Shown here: positions 4,935 through 5,115 of the stretch, in pieces
Layout of the letters: the number at the start of each line of letters is the position of its first letter
How positions within the stretch are numbered: the first letter of the stretch is position 1
NCBI GenBank assembly: GCA_016936035.1
Contig: JAFGPU010000083.1
Span: 1-5,115 of the forward strand
Source: Acidimicrobiales bacterium
GTDB taxonomy: Bacteria; Actinomycetota; Acidimicrobiia; Acidimicrobiales; VFJN01
Length of the DNA stretch: 5,115 nucleotides
Reading direction: 5' to 3'
The notes under the pieces: model-generated
What the model saw: only the letters and a program-made list of their open reading frames with translations
What the model was told of the DNA's origin: nothing
The model's database searches: none
Translations under genes and position numbers: made by a program

Positions 4935-5115
4935 GTGTCAGACCAGATCGACGCGGCGAAGCCCGACATCATCGCCGACAACAAGCTCCACGACTCCGAC
5001 ACGGGGTCGCCCGAGGTGCAGATCGCGTTGCTCACCGCACGCATCAACCACCTCAACGACCACCTGTCGAAGCACAAGAAGGACCACCACAGCCGGCGAG
5101 GCCTGCTGATGCTGG
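4935..5115 (+). CDS. rpsO: Ribosomal protein S15 (3' partial, GTG start)
   Basis: S15 binds the central domain of 16S rRNA early in assembly of the small ribosomal subunit. The window holds 60 complete codons and one further base of a protein that is usually about 89 residues. The family signature is clear: [19 protein letters not shown] (about 22-40), then [16 protein letters not shown] (43-58), including the conserved [10 protein letters not shown] segment that contacts the 16S rRNA junction. The N terminus has the expected length from a GTG with a strong Shine-Dalgarno sequence. It is preceded by its own candidate promoter and a structured leader. pnp (polynucleotide phosphorylase) commonly follows rpsO in bacteria and may lie just beyond the window. 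Confidence 0.96.
   Translation, partial: MSDQIDAAKPDIIADNKLHDSDTGSPEVQIALLTARINHLNDHLSKHKKDHHSRRGLLML

Noticed and set aside
4832..5077. Minus-strand 81-codon open frame opposite the rpsO leader and gene
   Set aside because: It overlaps conserved rpsO coding sequence and the leader stems, with no family motif and no promoter in that orientation.
4858..5109. Plus-strand 83-codon open frame overlapping the start of rpsO
   Set aside because: It is out of frame with rpsO, has a Thr/Ser/Arg-rich shadow composition and would begin inside the structured leader. The S15 reading from the GTG at 4935 is unmistakable.

Overview
The window is GC-rich (roughly 70% by eye) and gene-dense, with strong G/C preference at third codon positions. 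All supported genes lie on the + strand. Gene content and codon use point to a high-GC actinobacterium. The protein sequences look to me most like Acidimicrobiia-type lineages, but that placement is inferred from recall and was not searched.

Layout: (1) positions 1-1240 hold the C-terminal ~412 residues of a cystathionine beta-synthase with a C-terminal CBS-domain pair; the gene starts before the window. (2) Seven bases later, at 1248-2405, comes a complete PLP enzyme of the cystathionine gamma-synthase/gamma-lyase family, probably translated from the same mRNA. Together they look like a reverse transsulfuration pair (homocysteine + serine to cystathionine to cysteine). (3) At 2479-3435 there is a complete bifunctional riboflavin kinase/FAD synthetase (ribF), with a -10-like box so close to its ATG that a leaderless transcript is plausible. 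(4) A 50-base gap (3436-3485) holds a near-perfect 20-bp palindrome inside a larger hairpin, followed by a -10-like box. (5) An alpha/beta-hydrolase of unknown substrate follows, ending at 4739. Its start is uncertain: I prefer 3576 over the upstream ATG at 3486. (6) A 195-base gap (4740-4934) holds a hairpin, a promoter-like pair of boxes and a three-hairpin leader. (7) The first 60 codons of rpsO (ribosomal protein S15) start at a GTG at 4935 and run off the window.

The ribF-to-rpsO order is the usual actinobacterial housekeeping arrangement, where ribF commonly sits directly before rpsO. Here a hydrolase with its own apparent promoter and palindrome lies between them. Upstream, sulfur amino-acid genes take the place where truB is often found. 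No mobile element, CRISPR array, tRNA or rRNA is visible. I see no clearly new biological system. The most interesting non-coding signals are the rpsO leader, including a hairpin loop complementary to the rpsO Shine-Dalgarno sequence, and the palindrome in front of the hydrolase.
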